This document shows positions 6,571-9,188 of a stretch of DNA of 9,188 nucleotides, piece by piece (positions within the stretch are counted from its first letter, which is position 1; every line of letters begins with the position of its first letter). The translations under genes were made by a program, and so were the position numbers. The DNA is taken from contig DBLW01000119.1 in assembly GCA_002298075.1 (NCBI GenBank), forward strand, positions 13,026-22,213, given 5' to 3'. The notes beneath the pieces are model-generated. The model was given only the letters and a program-made list of their open reading frames with translations. It did not search any database and was not told the DNA's origin. The stretch comes from Bacteroidales bacterium UBA714. Its GTDB lineage: Bacteria; Bacteroidota; Bacteroidia; Bacteroidales; UBA932.

Positions 6571-7968
6571 TCAATTGAAAATGACCGTTTCCGCTACCTT
6601 TCTCAAATATGCCGCTTTTTCCGGCTCAAGGCCGCAGTCGGCAGGTGTGCCGTTGAATGTCTGCCCCGTTATCATGATGTAATTGACACAAGCCTTGAGA
6701 TATGTTCCGTAATGCGACTGGTGCTTGTTGTCGGTGTCGTACAGTCTGATTCCTCTGTTCTCATTGAAGACAGTCTCAAAGGCCTTGCCTATAGGGGAAA
6801 CCTCACCTCCGTTTTGACCGGCCATGTAATGCGTGCCTTCGTCGAGAAGGCCGGTAAATGTCATGTAATCCCCAAAGCCGCCGGATTCTTGTGCCGGATA
6901 TGCCCATGTCTGCTCCAGGATTATCCTGCATTCGGGTGAATATTCAAGCACCATGTCTGAAAGTGCCAGATAATCAAGCGGCACATTACCGTATTTCTCA
7001 GGTTCGGCGGCATATCTTGCGGGATTCTGGCTTTGGTCCTGAAGAATGGCTATGTCATAGTTGCCGTATGATATTTCATTTGCGGTAAGTGTCAGCCCTC
7101 TGTGCTGTCCTAAAGTCTGTCCTCCTTTAAGATGGGCTCTTATGTTGAAATAATGTCCCTGGCTCCATGCGATTTCTTTGAGCATGGACGGGGCATTGGA
7201 GAAGTATGTGAACGAATTGCCGATGCACAGGATGCGCGTCGTGTCTGCCGGGACGGACAGACCGTAATTCTGGATGTAGGCTCCATTGAAACCGTGTCCG
7301 GCTAATCCGATGGCTCCATCAGGTGAGTGAGGGTCCTGCGGTCTGCCGCTGCATGTAATGCCACCCGTGGCTCTGAACCGGATTTTAAGTGAGCCTCCGT
7401 TTATTTTTCTTCCAAGCCTGAATGTCTGATAGACACTTGTGTATTCATGATTTGCACCTTTGGCTATTCCGGAGCATGCGAAAGAGTATTTAAGATATGG
7501 CTTCTCAGGGATTGGCCTTAGATTTTCCGGAATACTTTTCCATTTTCCGGCTTCCAGATATTCAATAATGAAGTATTTGGGAGAATCTGAACTGCTGATA
7601 AGCACAGCTTCAATTTCTATGTTGCTGCCTTTCCCCAAGTTTTTTACCGGAACGCTGAAAAGCAGAAAGTCATTTTCGCAGAGCGTGCTGACAAAGGGGC
7701 TTCCGTTGACATCTTCATAATAAAAAGGTATTGTTTCCCGGCTTTTGTCCCTGACTGCTGTGATTTGTGCAGGAGAGCCGTTCATTGTGTTGATGAAATG
7801 TCTGTCAGCCGTCCAGTTCCCGGCATAAAGAGTCGCGTTCCTTTCCATGAATATCCATCGTGCCGGAAATTCATCCGTGCAAGTTTGCGGATGTGGGGCG
7901 CAGCATTGTGCGAGCCCTGAAATTACGGTGACGCCAATGATGATTATAAGTGTTCTTGAAATTTTCAT
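6571..7968 (-). CDS. Putative exported SGNH/GDSL-type hydrolase (DUF4886-like), possible lipoprotein
   Basis: A 465-residue exported protein. The first 23 residues are a signal sequence ending LAQCC; Cys22 or Cys23 could be lipidated, though Gln before the Cys is a non-standard lipobox. Residues 31-240 are rich in predicted beta strands, look like a separate accessory domain, and are not recognised. Residues 244-465 resemble the SGNH hydrolase fold of DUF4886 proteins: LCIGNSFTY with nucleophile Ser252, glycines at 282-283, LQDQSQ (309-314) in the block III position, and DNKHQS with the Asp413/His416 pair. The catalytic set appears complete. Such proteins are generally thought to be esterases or deacetylases on glycans, but the substrate here is unknown. 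The gene is first in a probable transcript with the sensor kinase (9-base gap) and LytTR regulator downstream, which suggests the enzyme and the signalling pair share a function. The alternative is a non-enzymatic sensing partner for the kinase. Confidence 0.85.
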   Translation of the reverse strand: MKISRTLIIIIGVTVISGLAQCCAPHPQTCTDEFPARWIFMERNATLYAGNWTADRHFINTMNGSPAQITAVRDKSRETIPFYYEDVNGSPFVSTLCENDFLLFSVPVKNLGKGSNIEIEAVLISSSDSPKYFIIEYLEAGKWKSIPENLRPIPEKPYLKYSFACSGIAKGANHEYTSVYQTFRLGRKINGGSLKIRFRATGGITCSGRPQDPHSPDGAIGLAGHGFNGAYIQNYGLSVPADTTRILCIGNSFTYFSNAPSMLKEIAWSQGHYFNIRAHLKGGQTLGQHRGLTLTANEISYGNYDIAILQDQSQNPARYAAEPEKYGNVPLDYLALSDMVLEYSPECRIILEQTWAYPAQESGGFGDYMTFTGLLDEGTHYMAGQNGGEVSPIGKAFETVFNENRGIRLYDTDNKHQSHYGTYLKACVNYIMITGQTFNGTPADCGLEPEKAAYLRKVAETVIFN

Positions 7969-7978
7969 AAGATGTCAA

Positions 7979-8040
7979 ATATCCGGTAAGTTAAGAAGAA
8001 TCAGATATAAATCCAAATAAAAATATGTCAAGCTGGATAT
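7979..8040. repeat. Short inverted repeat flanking the hydrolase promoter region
   Basis: ATATCCGG at 7979-7986 and CTGGATAT at 8033-8040 are complementary at seven of eight positions. The arms are separated by 46 bases and enclose the candidate promoter of the SGNH-hydrolase operon. It might be a pair of regulator half-sites, but short arms of this kind also occur by chance in A/T-rich intergenic DNA. Confidence 0.2.
8002..8031 (-). promoter_or_regulatory. Candidate promoter for the SGNH hydrolase-kinase-regulator operon
   Basis: Read on the minus strand, TTG at 8031-8029 is followed after a 19-base spacer by TATATCTG (8009-8002). This matches the Bacteroidetes -33 (TTTG/TTG) and -7 (TAnnTTTG) elements with one mismatch in the latter. 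The start codon is about 35 bases downstream, leaving a short leader. The assignment is by pattern only. Confidence 0.35.
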
Positions 8041-8096
8041 GCCGCGTGCAGTCATCTGAAAGCGATGCCGCGATAGGTTTTTAATGAAAAGTTTCT

Positions 8097-8104
8097 TATT
8101 TTTG
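8097..8104 (+). promoter_or_regulatory. Candidate Bacteroidetes -7 element upstream of murA
   Basis: TATTTTTG is an exact match to the Bacteroidetes -7 consensus TAnnTTTG and is followed by CA, as is common at these promoters. Transcription would start near 8110, giving a leader of about 55 bases before the murA ATG. No clear TTTG was found at the -33 position; only a T-rich run (8078-8082) lies upstream, at a shorter than usual distance. Confidence 0.45.
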
Positions 8105-8166
8105 CATTTAGGCCTGATGCCTTGCAGCTCCCGGCCGAAACAGTAGTTTGTAAGATAAAACGATAT

Positions 8167-9188
8167 ATGAGTTCATTCGTAGTAGAGGGCGGGCATAAGC
8201 TCAGTGGAGTCATCCGTCCGCAAGGGGCAAAGAATGAGGCACTGCAGGTTATAAGTGCTGTGCTTCTCACGTCGGAAGAGGTGAAAATCTCCAATATCCC
8301 GGAGATTCTTGACATAAAGAATCTTATTCTCCTGCTTGAGGGCATGGGTGTCTCCGTCACAAGGCTTGACAAGGGCGTATATGTTTTCAAGGCTGACAAT
8401 ATTGACAGGGAGTATGTCTCCAGCGCGGACTTTGTTGCCAAGTGTGCCAAGCTGCGCGGTTCCGTGATGGTTGTCGGACCTCTTCTTGCGCGTTTCGGAC
8501 AGGCATATTTCCCGAAGCCGGGAGGTGACAAGATCGGGCGCCGCAGGGTCGATACGCATATCCAGGGAATGATGAAGCTCGGGGCGGAACATGACTATGA
8601 CCCGTCAAGGAAGGCGTTTTTCCTGCATGTTCCCCAGGGGAGTCATCTGAAGGGGCAGTATATGCTTCTGGATGAGGCTTCTGTGACGGGTACTGCGAAT
8701 ATTCTCATGGCGTCTGTGCTTGCGGAAGGGGAGACGACGATTTACAATGCTGCCTGTGAACCGTATGTGCAGCAGCTTGCGAGGCTGCTTGTTGCCATGG
8801 GGGCGCAGATTGAAGGCATCGGCTCGAATCTTCTGAAGATACACGGCGTCAAGAGCCTGCACGGGGCGGAACATGTTATCCTTCCAGACATGATTGAGGT
8901 CGGGTCTTTCATCGGCATGGCTGCCATGAACCGGAGCGCGATAACCATAAAGGATGTATCTTATGAGAATCTCGGCATTATTCCGGAATGTTTCCGCCGT
9001 CTTGGGGTGCAGCTGGAGCAACGCGGGGATGACATATATGTGCCTGAGCAGGAAAGCTATGTGATTGATTCGTTTATGGACGGGTCTATAATGACGCTTG
9101 CTGATGCTCCGTGGCCGGGACTCACCCCTGACCTTCTGAGCGTGATGCTTGTGATGGCCATCCAGTGCAAGGGCAGTGTCCTGATTCA
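8167..9188 (+). CDS. murA: UDP-N-acetylglucosamine 1-carboxyvinyltransferase MurA, 5' part (3' end outside window)
   Basis: The first 340 codons of MurA, which transfers enolpyruvate from phosphoenolpyruvate to UDP-N-acetylglucosamine in the cytoplasm, the first committed step of peptidoglycan synthesis. The start ATG at 8167 follows an A/T-rich leader and gives the expected N-terminus SSFVVEGGHKLSG. Lys22 and Asn23 (GAKNE) match the conserved substrate-binding pair at the same numbers as in E. coli. The active-site loop reads PGGDKIGRRRVD: the residue equivalent to E. coli Cys115 is Asp121 (bases 8527-8529). Asp322 in GLTPDLLS corresponds to the catalytic Asp305. The family is about 420-435 residues long, so roughly the last fifth to quarter lies beyond the window edge. 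It is transcribed divergently from the SGNH-hydrolase operon and probably from its own promoter. Identification is secure, and nothing suggests it is functionally linked to the other genes here. Confidence 0.97.
   Translation, partial: MSSFVVEGGHKLSGVIRPQGAKNEALQVISAVLLTSEEVKISNIPEILDIKNLILLLEGMGVSVTRLDKGVYVFKADNIDREYVSSADFVAKCAKLRGSVMVVGPLLARFGQAYFPKPGGDKIGRRRVDTHIQGMMKLGAEHDYDPSRKAFFLHVPQGSHLKGQYMLLDEASVTGTANILMASVLAEGETTIYNAACEPYVQQLARLLVAMGAQIEGIGSNLLKIHGVKSLHGAEHVILPDMIEVGSFIGMAAMNRSAITIKDVSYENLGIIPECFRRLGVQLEQRGDDIYVPEQESYVIDSFMDGSIMTLADAPWPGLTPDLLSVMLVMAIQCKGSVLI

Noticed and set aside
8144..8150. TAGTTTG close to the murA start as a second -7 element
   Set aside because: It is one base short of TAnnTTTG and would leave an implausibly short leader; the exact match at 8097-8104 is better.
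7969..8166. A small RNA, tRNA or riboswitch in the intergenic region
   Set aside because: No cloverleaf, conserved riboswitch core or strong hairpin with a T-run was found; promoter-like sequence and the weak inverted repeat are all that can be supported.
8052..9021. Minus-strand open frames opposite murA (159, 139 and 138 codons)
   Set aside because: They are shadows of murA; the + strand reading gives a full MurA match including all expected catalytic residues.

Overview
The window looks like a chromosomal segment of a member of the Bacteroidota, most likely order Bacteroidales. The grounds are: GH31 and GH13 enzymes of the type found in starch-utilisation loci, one closely resembling SusA; a LytS/LytTR two-component pair; a MurA with the Asp-type active-site loop (GGDKIGRRR) typical of the phylum; no Shine-Dalgarno sequences but A/T-rich leaders; and one good match to the Bacteroidetes -7 promoter element (TAnnTTTG) upstream of murA. 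The genus cannot be settled from this sequence.

Region 1 (1-4403, + strand) is the 3' end of an alpha-glucan degradation operon. It holds a GH31 alpha-glucosidase cut by the window edge, a small GH13 amylase-type lipoprotein, and a SusA-like neopullulanase/cyclomaltodextrinase with an exported N-terminus. Gaps between genes are 5 and 3 bases. Together they would cleave alpha-1,4/1,6-linked glucans and oligosaccharides and release glucose. Any SusC/SusD-type uptake genes, and the operon promoter, would lie upstream of the window.

Region 2 (4409-7968, - strand) runs convergently towards region 1, with only 5 bases between the stop codons. Read in its own direction it encodes an SGNH/DUF4886-type putative esterase with an export signal, an eight-helix LytS-family sensor kinase, and a LytTR response regulator. 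The first two genes are 9 bases apart and the last two overlap by 4 bases (ATGA), so the three probably form one transcript. Coupling a putative exported hydrolase to a kinase/regulator pair is the least conventional arrangement here.

Region 3 (7969-8166) is a divergent intergenic region with a candidate promoter for each side and a short inverted repeat. From 8167 to the end of the window runs the first three quarters of murA, the first committed step of peptidoglycan synthesis, carrying Asp in place of the fosfomycin-reactive Cys.

No tRNA, rRNA, CRISPR array, insertion sequence or attachment site was seen. All genes appear intact apart from the two cut by the window edges.
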